From Trema orientale (Eukaryota > Streptophyta > Magnoliopsida > Rosales > Cannabaceae), in NCBI GenBank assembly GCA_002914845.1, contig JXTC01000034.1:1339371-1403370 (forward strand): 64,000 bases of DNA, written 5' to 3'. Each line of letters begins with the position of its first letter. Within the stretch, counting starts at the first letter, position 1. Shown one piece after another: positions 46,668 to 58,223 of the stretch. The notes beneath the pieces were generated by a model. The model was not told the origin of the DNA. It saw nothing but the letters and a program-made list of their open reading frames with translations, and made no database searches. Both the position numbers and the translations under genes were made by a program.

Positions 46668-47755
46668 ATGGATATAGATCAAGTGTGCGACTTTGTGAAC
46701 ACTTAACGTTGGATAATGAGGATGATCTAGTGGTTTGATTGAGCAAAGAAAATTTTACAGTAGGTAAAGATCGCATGGATTTCTGTTTAGTTGAGAATAT
46801 TTTGGGTAATCAGCTTGCCAACAAGATAGGCTTAAGAATTATATGCGGGAAATATAGCGTACGAATTTTAGGGTTAGGGTTGAACAACTTGGTCCCAATA
46901 ATCTCTTTCTGTTTCACTTTGGATCTAGAGATGATCAACAAAGAATATTTGTAGGAGGTCTATGGTCATTTGAAAAAAATTGTTGTGCTTGGTTAAACCG
47001 ATGGGAATTGAAGAGATCAGCTAATTGGATTTTTCATGGGTATCTTTTTGGGTTCTTATTCATAACTTACTCGTTTCCTGTTTGAATGAAGGTTGTGCTA
47101 GAGAATGGGGCGAGCTTCTAGGTTCAGTGGAGGTAATAAGTGTTGTAGGGTCTAGGATGAGCGTAAAGGTTCATGTGGACATTACAAAACCTTTACGTAG
47201 AGGGTTGAGAGTTCATGTTGGCAAGACTTCAAAAGAAATATCCTTGATTTTGCAATACGAAAGGCTGCCTGACTTTTGTTTTGATTGCGGTATGATTAGG
47301 CATAAGCATCTTGAGTGTCCCCTCCAAGACAATGAAAAGACTCAGTTGTTGATTGATAAGAAAGGTCATTTTGGGGTTTAGCTTTGGGCCCCTTCCCTAT
47401 CCAGATATCTTCGACCAATAGGAAAACGTAGGGAATCCGATGAGACTATTTCTCCTACTCGGGTACCCCTTCAAAACCCATCTCCTGGGATTCGGCTGAC
47501 GAAATTGATGCCATTGATCCTAGCCAACCTCATTCGGGTGAACTTTGGGAATGGACTGAAGAGCAACGTCTTATCAAAGAGGGGGATAGGAAGGGAAAGG
47601 GTGTTGTGCCTAGTTTAAGGAAGGATTCTCCAGTTCGGAAAGGGAGTTCGATTGAAGTGGTGGATGTAGAGGCTTCTAAAATTCTTGATATGGTGTAGGC
47701 TACAATGTTACATTTGGGTGGTGTAGAGGCTCGAATAAAGAAGTACTTGTAACTA
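46668..47755 (+). pseudogene. Decayed LINE ORF1 (RNA-binding gag-like protein)
   Basis: A start at 46668 (MDIDQVCDF) is soon interrupted. In later frames the DUF4283-type signature is readable (WSFEKNC near 46960, then KRWELKRSANWIF-like sequence). The region 47025-47381 is open and ends with a CCHC knuckle (FCFDCGMIRHKHLECP). ORF1 proteins bind element RNA. At least three frame changes are needed to join the parts. Confidence 0.8.
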
Positions 47756-48176
47756 TTCTAGTTCAAAAAGTTCTGACTTTCATTCCTTTTCGGGCAGAGA
47801 CCAACTTAGAAGAACAGAATTTACATACAGGTAAGTCACTTAAACTGAAGGAGAAAATTTGAAGCACTAGCTCTATTAAGAGTGTGAATAAGATGAAGAG
47901 TCCTCATAAAATACTTTTTACTCTTAGTCCTCGAATGACACATTTTCTTAGACTGTCACCGTTGAAGAATTCTGACTCTCCTATGAAGATAGGCTTTAAA
48001 AACAAAAAAGATCATAGTAATGAGGGAACGACTAGTGGGTTAAAAAGCAAGTTAATAATGGAGAACTTAGAGGTTACAGACGGTGGTAAAAGATTTAAAT
48101 CAGGGGATGGTGAGGAGACGATTGTGCAAATATTGAATAGTTCAGTGAGCCCTGAGTTTTAGGGCCACGGATCGCT

Positions 48177-51100
48177 ATGAATTGTTTATGTTGGAACATC
48201 GAGGGTTAGGAAACCCAGAGATGTTGGCGGCACTTTATCATTTAATTCAACATCATTCCTCTATTCTAGTCTTTCTGTTTGAGACTAGGCTAGCTGTACT
48301 AGGGCAGAACAATTTAAGTTTTTAATTGGTTTTAGTTTGGCTTGGTGATAATAGTATTGGTTAGAGCGGGGATTTACTTTTCTTTTGGAATGATAGTATG
48401 GATGTGTCTATTCATTCATGCTCTAAAGGTCACATTGATGCTTGGGTTAAGGAGAAAAATAATAATTATTGGCGATTTACTAGATTTCACGGCAATCCAA
48501 AACCATAGGAACATCATTTCTCATGTGATTTACTTCGTAGATTGGGAAGTTTAGGTTCGGATCCGTAGCTATGTAGGGGCGACTTTAATGAAATATTGTC
48601 AAATTTAGAAAAAGTTAGGGGTTCAATCTGAGCTCCCAATGCTTTGAGTAATTTTAGAGAAGTCTTGAATAATTGTGGTTTGTCTGACATCGGTTTTTTG
48701 GGGCCGTGTCTTACTTGGAATAACAAAAAAGGTGGCCAACATCTAGGAACATCTGGACTGCTTTCTGTCTAATAGAGACTGGAAAGGATTGTTCCCATTG
48801 GCTAGGGTTATACATTTAGATTTCCTTATTGAGTCTGACCATCGTCCTTTACTCCTTATAGCTGTGGATCATCCTAGGCGAGTGGGGGGTAGAGGTACAC
48901 GGCAGTTTCGGTTAGAGCCCTTTTAGCTGAGGAAGGAGGGATGCAACAAGGTAGTAGAGGATGGGTGGCAGCATGATTTTCTCTGTATTGGGGTGAGCAG
49001 ATTTGGCGAAGTTAGAAACTCCTTGCAGGAAACTAGCCATCTGATGACTTCTTAGAGTGAACAGAAGTTTGGTCGATGGCGGAAAAAATTAACAAAATCC
49101 AATCTTCCCTCAATGGCCTTTACAGTAGGGCCCAACAATCGGGTGTCATTGATAGAATTCGTGGGTTGGAGAAGGAATTGGAGATGATGTTATATAGAAA
49201 GGAATCATACTAGCGTTAGCACTCAAAGGCAAACTGGTTAGCTGACGGGGATCATAATATGAAATATTTTCATATTCGAGCATCCAATAGGAAGAAAAAG
49301 AATGCAATTCGACTTGTTAGAGATAATAACAGTGTGTGGGTATATGAGAAAGAAGAGATATCTGGGGTTTTAGAGGATTATTTTTCAGAGATGTTTCGTA
49401 GCTCGGAGCCTACGGAATAATATATCTTTGAAAGCACCAGGTTTATTAGTACTCATCTAGAGAAGGGTGATGTTTTGTGGCTGCAAAGACCTTTTGATGA
49501 GAGAGAGATGTTTAATGCTCTTCAGTGCATGGGTCCTTATAAAGCTTCGGGGCCTGAAGGATTTCATGCTTATTTTTTCCAAAAAATTTGGAATATTGTC
49601 GGCCCATCGATTATTCTAGCGTGTTTGGGTATGGTGAACATTGGAGGTTTGCTGAAAGATATTAATGATATGATTTTAATTTTGATTCTAAAAAACTCGA
49701 AGCCAGAAAGAGAATCTAATTTTCTTCCTATTAATCTGTGCAACATTGTCTATAAACTTGTTACGAAGACTATTGCTAATCTGTTGAAGACAGTATTACC
49801 AAGACTTATTTCCTTTATCCAGAGTGCTTTTGTGCCAGGGTAATTGATCACTGATAATGTGGTGGCAGCTTTTGAGATCTTACACTCACTTCACAAAAGA
49901 AATAATGGTCGCAAAAGATTCATGGCTTTGAAACTGGACATGAGTAAAGCGTATGATCGGGTCGAATGGAGATTTTTAATGGCGGTGATGACGAAGATGG
50001 AATTTCCATTATATTGGCGAAATCTCATTTTTAAGTACATATCAACATCAAGTTTCGCATTTTGCGTTAATGGCAAGATTATGGGTAAATTGGTTCCTTC
50101 TCAGGGGTTACGTAAGGGTTGCTCTCTTTCACCATATCTATTTCTCTTACATGCCGAAGCCTTGTCATCTTGTCTGATAGCAGTGAAAAATAAGTCCCTT
50201 TTATGTGGCTTTGCTTCCAGAAGAGGCCATGGAGTTATTATTTGGTTTTTGCCAATGATTCACTCATTTTCTCTAGGGCAGAGTTAGAAGATAGTCATCA
50301 CTTAATACGAATTTTTACTAGCTATGAGCAAGTGTCTGGGCAACGGATTAGCATGGATAAGTCTGCTATCACCTTTAGTCCGAATGTTTAGGAAGAAAGG
50401 CGAGATATTATTATTCACATTATAGGTATGACGAGGGTGCAATCACATGACGTGTACTTAGAACTTCCCACAGTAGTTGGGCATAGTAAGTATCAAACTT
50501 TTTCAAACATTAAAGATTGCCTTTGGAAGAAAGTACAGGGTTAGAGACATCAATTGTTCTCCATTAGAAGTAGAGAAGTCTTAGTCAAAGCTGTCCTTCA
50601 AGCAGTTCTTTACTATGTTATGAGCATTTTTAAGCTACATGCTTCTCTATATAATGACCTTCAATCCATTTTTATTCGCTTCTAGTGGGGCTATTCTGAG
50701 GGGAATAAGAAAATTGCATGGCTAAGATGGAAAAAATTATATAGGCCGAAAGCTTTAGGAGGTCTTGGTTTCTAGGATCTTCATGATTTTAATCAGGCGC
50801 TAGTGGCTAAGCAAGCTTGGCGGGTCCTTCCAAATGCTAGCTCGTTAGCATCACAAATTTTAGAAGGTAAATATTTTCCCAATGGTGATTTTCTAAGAGC
50901 AGAATTAAAAAATGGGTACTCTTATTTGTGGAGAAATATCGTATGGGAACATGAGTTTTTGGGAAAAGGATTAAGATGACACATTGGTAAAGGGTTTATC
51001 TGTTAGGGTTAAGGAAGATTCGTGGCTTCCTCGTCCGTATAATTTTCTGCCGATTACAAGACTATTAGTGTAACGCCCTAAGTCCCACATCGAGTATATT

Positions 51101-52530
51101 CTGGAAGGATTATGGGTATTTAAGTGATAGTCTATGAGCCCAAAAGTACCTTCAAACTAGGACTTTTGGATGAGACCCAATAGTATTACATTTGGTATCA
51201 AAGCCGACCCAGTCCATACCTGTGTGGGCCTTGGAGGGTTGGCACAGTCGGAATCGTAGTGAATGTGGACTCCACCCATAGGGGTTATATGTGGGCTATT
51301 AAATACGAATCCTCTAGTGAGGATGCTAGGTCCTTAACGAGGGGAGATTGTAATGCCTCAAGTCCCACATCGAGTATGTTCTGCCTGAAGGTGGCTGATT
51401 TAATCCAGAACCTAGGGGCTTGGAATGAGCAATTAATTTCATAAACCTTTTGGGAGCTAGATAAACAGGTAATTTTATCTCTTACTCTTAGTCTTAACCC
51501 ATGTATAAACAATCTTATTTGGTACCTTGAGAATTCAGGAGTTTATTATGTGAAAAGTGGATACTGCTTTGTGAGTAGGGAACAAAATTTATATTCTTCT
51601 TCTAACCAAGTGCTTAATTCTAAATGGTGGAAATTTCTTTGGGTGTTTTCTATTTCATAGAAGATCAAAGTGTTCATTTGGCAGGTCTTTTTTGATGCTC
51701 TTCCCTCTATAACTAACTTGGTGAAACGCAATATACAAGTTGATCTTTGTTGTTATCGGTGTAGTCTATTGGAAGAGAATTCTACCCATTTTTGGTTGTT
51801 ATGTGCCGGGTCCAAAGCGATTTGGAAGGTGATTGGGTTGTGGTCTTTACTTAAAAATGCTGCTCATTCAAATATGGCAGAAGTTTTGCTTGAAATCCAG
51901 AAACATATGGACAAGGGTACTTTTGAACTCTTTTATATCATATTGTAGTGTATTTGGTCAGAAAGAAATAGAATTCTCCACGGCGATTATACGCAAAAGC
52001 CAAGCCTCTTAGCAGATTATGCTATGAATTTTCTCTAGGAATATTGGAACCGAATATGCAAGCCCCACTTATAGGACTCGGCTAATCCTCGACCTCCAGC
52101 TCAATGGCAGCTTACTCCTTCAGGTCGCCATAAACTCAATGTTGGCACCTCCGTTCGACATAGTGAGGGTAGGATTGCTATGGGGGGGAGTGTTTCGTAA
52201 TCATACGGGTACAATCATTGCTTACTTTTCGAAGATTTTGCCGGGTTCATTCTCAATTGACGATGCTGAACCTCTTGCTGTGCGTGAGGGACTTGAGTCT
52301 GCACTTCAACATCATTTTTACTCTTTAGTTGTGGAGAGTGACTCTTTGAGAACAATCTAAGCAATTTCTAATCCTCAACCGTTAGCACCTAATGGTCTCA
52401 TTATTTCAAATATTTGTGATTTACTTGTTTCTGTCAATTGTGGTACGTGTCAGCATATTCCCCTTACGGGGAATATGATGGCTCATTTGTTGGCTAGCTC
52501 TGCTTTTCAGTTCCGAGAGGGTATGTCCTG
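48177..52530 (+). pseudogene. Decayed LINE ORF2 (endonuclease, reverse transcriptase, RNase H)
   Basis: The start MNCLCWNIEGLGNPEM (48177) is the typical opening of the plant L1 endonuclease. The RT follows at about 49475-50700 with [31 protein letters not shown] and a catalytic box that reads FAND where FADD is expected. The zf-RVT segment is at 51660-51850 (WQVFFDALPSITNLV, CYRCSLLEENSTHF). An RNase H domain is at 52120-52510 (DAEPLAVREGLESAL, ESDSL). Many stops (for example 49841, 52358) and frameshifts are present, and a TRIM interrupts it between RT and zf-RVT. Confidence 0.88.
51069..51383 (+). mobile_element. TRIM (small LTR element without genes) inserted in LINE ORF2
   Basis: A 122-bp LTR (51069-51190) starts TGTAACGCCC and ends TATTACA. 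It is followed after two bases by TGGTATCAAAGCC (51193-51205), a near-perfect initiator-Met primer site. A purine tract (ACGAGGGGAGAT, 51338-51348) precedes a second LTR start (TGTAATGCCTCAAGTCCCAC) that matches the first only to about 51383, where LINE coding resumes (KVADLIQNLGAWN). The right LTR is therefore truncated and no target duplication remains. The shared string AGTCCCACATCGAGTAT is typical of plant TRIM LTRs. No 5S rRNA-like motif of the Cassandra type is seen. Confidence 0.85.
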
Positions 52531-52641
52531 AGTTTCTTTGTGTCCATTTTTCATTTCAACTTTTGTTCTAAATGATTTATGTGAATAAAGTTGATGTTCC
52601 TTTGTTTTTAAAAAAAAAAATCATGAATTGAGTTACACATT

Positions 52642-55600
52642 TAGGACACAAGTTTTGGTATGCATATTAATAAAATTAAGATGGATAACTCAATGTTTAA
52701 TGTATTTCAAAATATTTCTTACTCACATATTTTCTCCTTTTCCATATTTTAGTAAACTTTTGTATGGGAATCATTACCCCATATACCATTCCCATTACTC
52801 TTTAGTAAATATGCCATAAAAGTGATATTATCCCAAAAAAATTTAAGGACTAATCCTAAACTATTGTAAATGAAATACAAAAAATAAAAAATTCAACATC
52901 TCATATATTATGGACTAATCCTAAACTATTGTAAACGAAATAAGAAACTAAAGATGAAATACAAATTTATACAAGATATACTCTTATCAAAATGGAAAAT
53001 ATTGGGAAAGCAGGTATAGTTGACCAAAATTAAGCCGAACTCAATGATAAAATCAAAAGTTAACATTTTCAAAAAAAAAAAAAAATCAAAAGTTAAACTT
53101 TCATAGCTTTTTTTTTTTTTTTTTAATAAAAAGTGGGGCTTAACTAATGACCTCCACTTATTACAAATTAAAGGAAAACTTTAAAATTGATTAGGTAGTT
53201 GTGTTTTTTCTTAAATTTTTTATCATTATTTGTATAACATTTATATATACAGTATTTATTCCTTCACTTTGTGTACGGACATACATATACATATATGTAT
53301 ACTCATATTTAATAAAAGAGTTTTTAATATGTATTTTTGGTTTTGCTCTATAGATGAGTATTTTTTTTTCTAACCTGCTATAGCAAGTCATTTCACTTAT
53401 TCTCATTCCTTTTCAATCTTTGGGGACTCCTAAGTATTTTTATAGAATGGTTTTTTCTTCATAAATGGATATATATATATAAGAGAGTTTTCAATTGTGA
53501 TTATTGTTTTTGCTCCACCGATAGATATTTTGACCAAGAATGACTTAGAATAATAGGTTGATTTCACATATTTTCACTTTAATTTTGGCTCCATCTATGG
53601 GCAATTGCATGTTTGTAATTTTTTATTTTTTATAATTTTTTTGAAAAAGTTAATACATATTAATTGAAAAATTAAAATGGAACCCTTAATAGTTTGCATA
53701 GTTCTTATGAAATTATATCAATTAAATTATTTGCAAACTATATTTTTTTGGATAATTTAATATTACATACATATATTATTTGTAAAACTTTCGTAATTGT
53801 AATTGTAAATGTTTTTCTTTTGGTTCTCCAGTTTATCTTAGCTTGTATAAACATTATCATCATTCATAGAGGCCTTTTCTTTAATGTTCCTTTTCCTTAA
53901 ATTCTTTCTATTATACTATGTATGCCTTTTTACAATAGCATTATATTATCATTATGTTTTAAAAAGTAATGTTTCATAAATTTATATTTGGTAAATAATT
54001 CTACCATATCAAAATTGCACATAGTTTTTAAAAATAAGTATTGTGTCATATGTAATAGGAAGTAGCTAGGAACAAGAGTACATATATAATATGAGTTTCT
54101 TTTTTTTTTTTTTTTTTGACAATTATAATGTGAATTTTTAATGCAATTGTATTATCCTTTATTAAATTAGCCAGGAAGTATATGTCTAACACTCTAATGT
54201 GAGCAAAAGGAAAAAAGTAAAAAACATTAATCTTTATAATAGGATTAAAAGATGTAAAATATATATTAAAAAGGGAATTTAGTAAATTAATATCTATATG
54301 CTATCACGAATAAAATAAAAATAGATATAGGTTTTTTTTCAATTTAAACGTACCTTTCTCAAAAAATAAGCGTACATGATGTAGAGAGATATTCCAAATA
54401 AAATGGATGCAATATCGAAAAATATGAAAAAAAAAACGTGAAATAAAAAAAAGACACGTAGAAAATGTATTAAGGTAATATATTTGAACCCTAAAAAAAA
54501 TAGCTTATTAGGAATGGGAATGAAAAAAAAAAATAGAAAGAGAATTTTTTTTTTAAAAAAAAAGAAAATTGTCCAACTTATCAGGTCACAAACAGGTTAC
54601 CTATTTTTAAAGTTTTAAATAACTTTCTATATTTATATATGTATTAATTACATTAAAATTTTTAGTAAAATTAATAATATTATTATAATCATTAGATCAA
54701 AATCCAATAGTCCAAATTAAAGTACCTATCCATAGAGCAAAAATAAAAATCTCTATTGAAACTTTACCTATATATATATATATGTTTATTATAATACTGT
54801 TCTCTTAATTTTTCTTTAAGAAAACAAAAAGGGGAAATAGTTCATTTGATATGTGTTTGTTAATTTGTTTAAAAGGAAAAAATAAATAGAAATTCCATTT
54901 TTCAGATATATAATATCGTTATGGAAAATTAAATTGTTTCAATTATGTAGATTTACAATGTAAAAAATCAGTGTTGTACAATTCAATATAATTTATTCAA
55001 CTATTATCAAAATGAAGCATAAAATCATAAATAATATGTTAGTTTTATGATAAGCTTTTGTCGAGATATAGTACAAGCTTTGATTATTGTCCAGGTTAAT
55101 TGCTCATCTATTAAAAAATAAAAAATAAAAATTGAAAAATGTGACAAACTAGATATATGTGTATCTCCTTGCATGGAATATTAAGTAATAAATAATAAGT
55201 GGGAGAATTACATTTAATATTTTTCCCTATGTCTAATTGAACCTCCATGCTGATTCATATTAATAACTTAAGTTGCTGTCCTAATATTTCGACCTGGCTT
55301 CTAAACGGAAGCATGTTCCAATTTAACTTTATTGACAAAATTCATTTTCTCCTAAAAATAAAAAGATAGGAAAATATAAATACAATACAACTATAAAAGA
55401 CCAATAGTTTGAAAACAAAAATAATTGTTACTTTTTTTTGTTACAATTAAAAAAAAATCATTTGCAACAATCACGTTTTCATTGTTTTAAATATTACAAT
55501 TTCATGTGAATTTAAATGTCTCTAATTCAGATTATATAATATAATACAATGTGAAAATTTTAAAAACAATTTTATATTATGATTATTTGTTTCACTTCTG

Positions 55601-56034
55601 TAACAAGTGATATAAAGCTAAAGTTACGGTGATTTTCCTTTTTCTTATAGTTGCGTTCAAGGGTCATTTAGTAAAGAAGATATCCACCTATAACTTCGTT
55701 ATTTTTGGTCTTTAAAGAATTAATGATGTCAGGTGTAATGTGGGTTTATCATAGTACCAAGTTTTTTCTTTTTTTTTTTTCTTTAAAAATTCTTTTTTTT
55801 TTTTTGGGAAGAGAAAGCAAAAAAATAAAATAAAAATGAAGCAATGAAAAATATAAAAACTAGCAATAGAATACGAGTTAGCATCCTATGAATCAATGTG
55901 AGTGAAATATCCAATAAAAAAAAAAAAAAACAGTTCATGGGTATGAATAAAAAAAGCAAGTTCATGATACTGTCACTATTGTAGAGAAAATAAAGTATAT
56001 TAACAAAATGAAAAAAATGTAATTCTAAAAACAC
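52642..56034. other. AT-rich intergenic DNA
   Basis: No gene is recognised. A short duplication (GGACTAATCCTAAACTATTG at 52847 and 52912) is present, along with long A or T runs near 53073, 53108 and 54098. At 54500-54640 there is a diverged relative of the 108-bp repeat found at 56035. Confidence 0.45.
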
Positions 56035-56289
56035 TAATGAAGTAAGGAATGAAATTTTGGAATGAAAATTATCAAAATAGGAAACTAACTATGGAAAGAG
56101 AATGCAAAGAAAAAAAAAACCCTAATTATTAGGTCATAAATAGGTTATTCATTATTTATAGAAATAATTTACTTTCTAAATTAATGAAGTAAGGAATGAA
56201 ATTTTGGAATGAAAATTATCAAAATAGGAAACTAACTATGGAAAGAGAATGCAAAGAAAAAAAAAACCCTAATTATTAGGTCATAAATA
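56035..56289. repeat. Perfect 108-bp direct repeat
   Basis: 56035-56142 and 56182-56289 are identical by eye across 108 bases, separated by 39 bases. The unit includes GGAATGAAATTTTGG and CCCTAATTATTAGGTC. It is followed by an AT microsatellite (about 56331-56364). Confidence 0.85.
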
Positions 56290-56328
56290 TATGTTATACT
56301 ATATATATAGAAATATTTTTCTCTATAA

Positions 56329-56369
<41 letters not shown>

Positions 56370-56582
56370 GACTCTATTACCGTCCCTCATTTTTCTCTCC
56401 CCACCCTACTTCTAATTAATTAATTATTTAGAAAAATATCTACTTATAAATTGACATAAATGCCTTCATATAATACTAAATAATGAAATCTAATTTCTTA
56501 GCACACCCCTTCCTAAAAATAGAAATTATATTATTGTGTTGTTAATTTGTTTTAAGTTTTTCCTTATTAGTTAAGTATTTAT

Positions 56583-56772
56583 GGGCCCGTTTGGCACAGT
56601 TTTCAAAGATCTTTTAGGACTCAAAAGATCTTTTAAGAGTGTTTGGATGAATTTTTAGAAGATCTTTTTGTATCCAAAAGATCTTTTTAAAGAAGCATGG
56701 ACCTACTATCTTTTTTAAGAAGACCTTTTTATATTTTTACTTCAAGAAGTAAAAGCTATCCCAAACAGGCCC
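56583..56772. mobile_element. Short MITE
   Basis: The left end GGGCCCGTTTGGCACAG and the complement of the right end (GGGCCTGTTTGGGATAG) match well. The interior is built from AAAGATCTTTT palindromic units. It is about 190 bp. Target duplication is not clear. Confidence 0.65.
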
Positions 56773-58080
56773 ATATTCCTACTAATTTCCAATCTCTACT
56801 TCAATGGAGTCTGTATTGTTTTTTTTCAAATAAAATGATAATCTTCTCTACCTTAATGGAGTATGTATTTCTTTTTTTTTAAAAAAAAAATAGAATGATG
56901 AATCTTTTTGTTATTTATTAATTATACAAAAAGAAAAATTAAAAATAGTAAATATGGTCCTTTGTTTAATTTGAATACATACTTAAAGCAATTTTTTTCC
57001 CTTTCTTTCTTAAATCATATTCATATAAGCATATGCAATTTCTTGATAAATATTTACTTTCGTTTGTTTAAGGATACTTGACATAGTTGCTTATACTGTA
57101 TTACGCTTATTTTTTTCATAACATAGAAAAAAATGTTTACTGAGAAAAAGAGTTAAAAAAAGTGTTCGTTATGCTATTGATTTTTTTTCTTCTTTTTTCT
57201 ATAATATGTATTTTGAGAAAAAGAAAAAACTCATGATATTTTCTTTTTTATATTATTGAGTCTCTATGGAAATTGTGCATCTAAATCTTGAAGAAGCCAA
57301 TAAAAGTGGAGAAGAAGATAAAAAAAAAAAAAAAGATTTTAAAAATCAATGGATAGTAAAATATTAGGAGGGTGTGAAAAGAAATATTTTTAAAAAGTTT
57401 TACTAATAGGTACTTTTGTATATAATGAAAATTTAAGAGGTGTGTGAAAAAAAAATTTTAATTTTATAAGAAACATATCTAGAAAAAGGTGGAGGGAAAA
57501 AAAAAAATGACAATAGAATCACCCATATAATATTGATTACGTAAGTTTTCTCGGACATTACTAGTCTTATCCTATCCATCCATTAACAATTAAACGATCC
57601 TCAATAAAGAATGCCCATCAATGAATAGATAGTGCAATACCCATAGGAAAAAACACCTATATTTATTATTTTTCGTTTGTTTTCTTTTTCTTTTTTTTTT
57701 TTTTTTGAAAGGGTTTGTTTTCTTTTATTACCAACACTTTACACTTTTTTTTTGTTCGAAAAAATTCACACCCTTTTCATCCTGTGAATATTCTTTCCCG
57801 CTCCAAAATAAAAATATTCTCTCTTGTAACGTAAACAACAAACAGTTCTTTTTGTCCACCTTTTCCTTTTCGTTATTTTCTTACTTTTTAAATTTTAATT
57901 TACTTCTGTTCTTTTTTTAATACACCCGGATTAAGGGCACCGCCAACAACAAGAGTCCAGCCGAAAATTTAAAAAAAATATTTAAAAGAAAAATCCGGTA
58001 ATTTAGCGAATTACAACTCATTTAAAAAAAAATTAAAACAAAAATGTAAAACGAGAATAAAAATCACGCTTTCCCACCCT
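56773..58080. other. AT-rich DNA and upstream region of the receptor kinase gene
   Basis: No gene is recognised. T-rich frames near 57705-57920 are low complexity. The last 200 bases probably include the core promoter, but no convincing TATA box could be chosen. Confidence 0.4.
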
Positions 58081-58223
58081 CCTTACTGGCTCAAACCCTT
58101 ACTGAACTCTCACTCTTCTTCTTCTTCTTCTTCCTTCTCCATTTTCCCCTCTCCTCCTCCTCCCCCTCCCGCCGGCGCCGTCTTCTGCGGTACGGACAAC
58201 GTTCAGAAGTCGAGGAAATAAAA
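58081..58223 (+). promoter_or_regulatory. CT-rich 5' leader of the receptor kinase gene
   Basis: Pyrimidine-rich sequence (CTTCTTCTTCTTC, CCTCCTCCTCC) directly precedes the start codon. Y-patches of this type are common at plant promoters and leaders. The transcription start is not determined. Confidence 0.45.

Larger units (their letters stand above)
46523..52619 (+). mobile_element. Full-length L1-type LINE, inactivated
   Basis: About 6.1 kb lies between a 22-bp target duplication and ends in a run of A (52610-52620). It has a 5' leader, ORF1 with a DUF4283-like segment and CCHC knuckle, and ORF2 with endonuclease, reverse transcriptase, zf-RVT and RNase H. This is the standard set of plant L1 elements. 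Both frames contain many stops and frameshifts. A small TRIM is inserted at 51069-51383. Confidence 0.93.

Noticed and set aside
51069-51383. Cassandra-type TRIM with a 5S rRNA domain
   Set aside because: The TRIM architecture is present, but none of the conserved 5S rRNA promoter blocks is seen in the 122-bp LTR.
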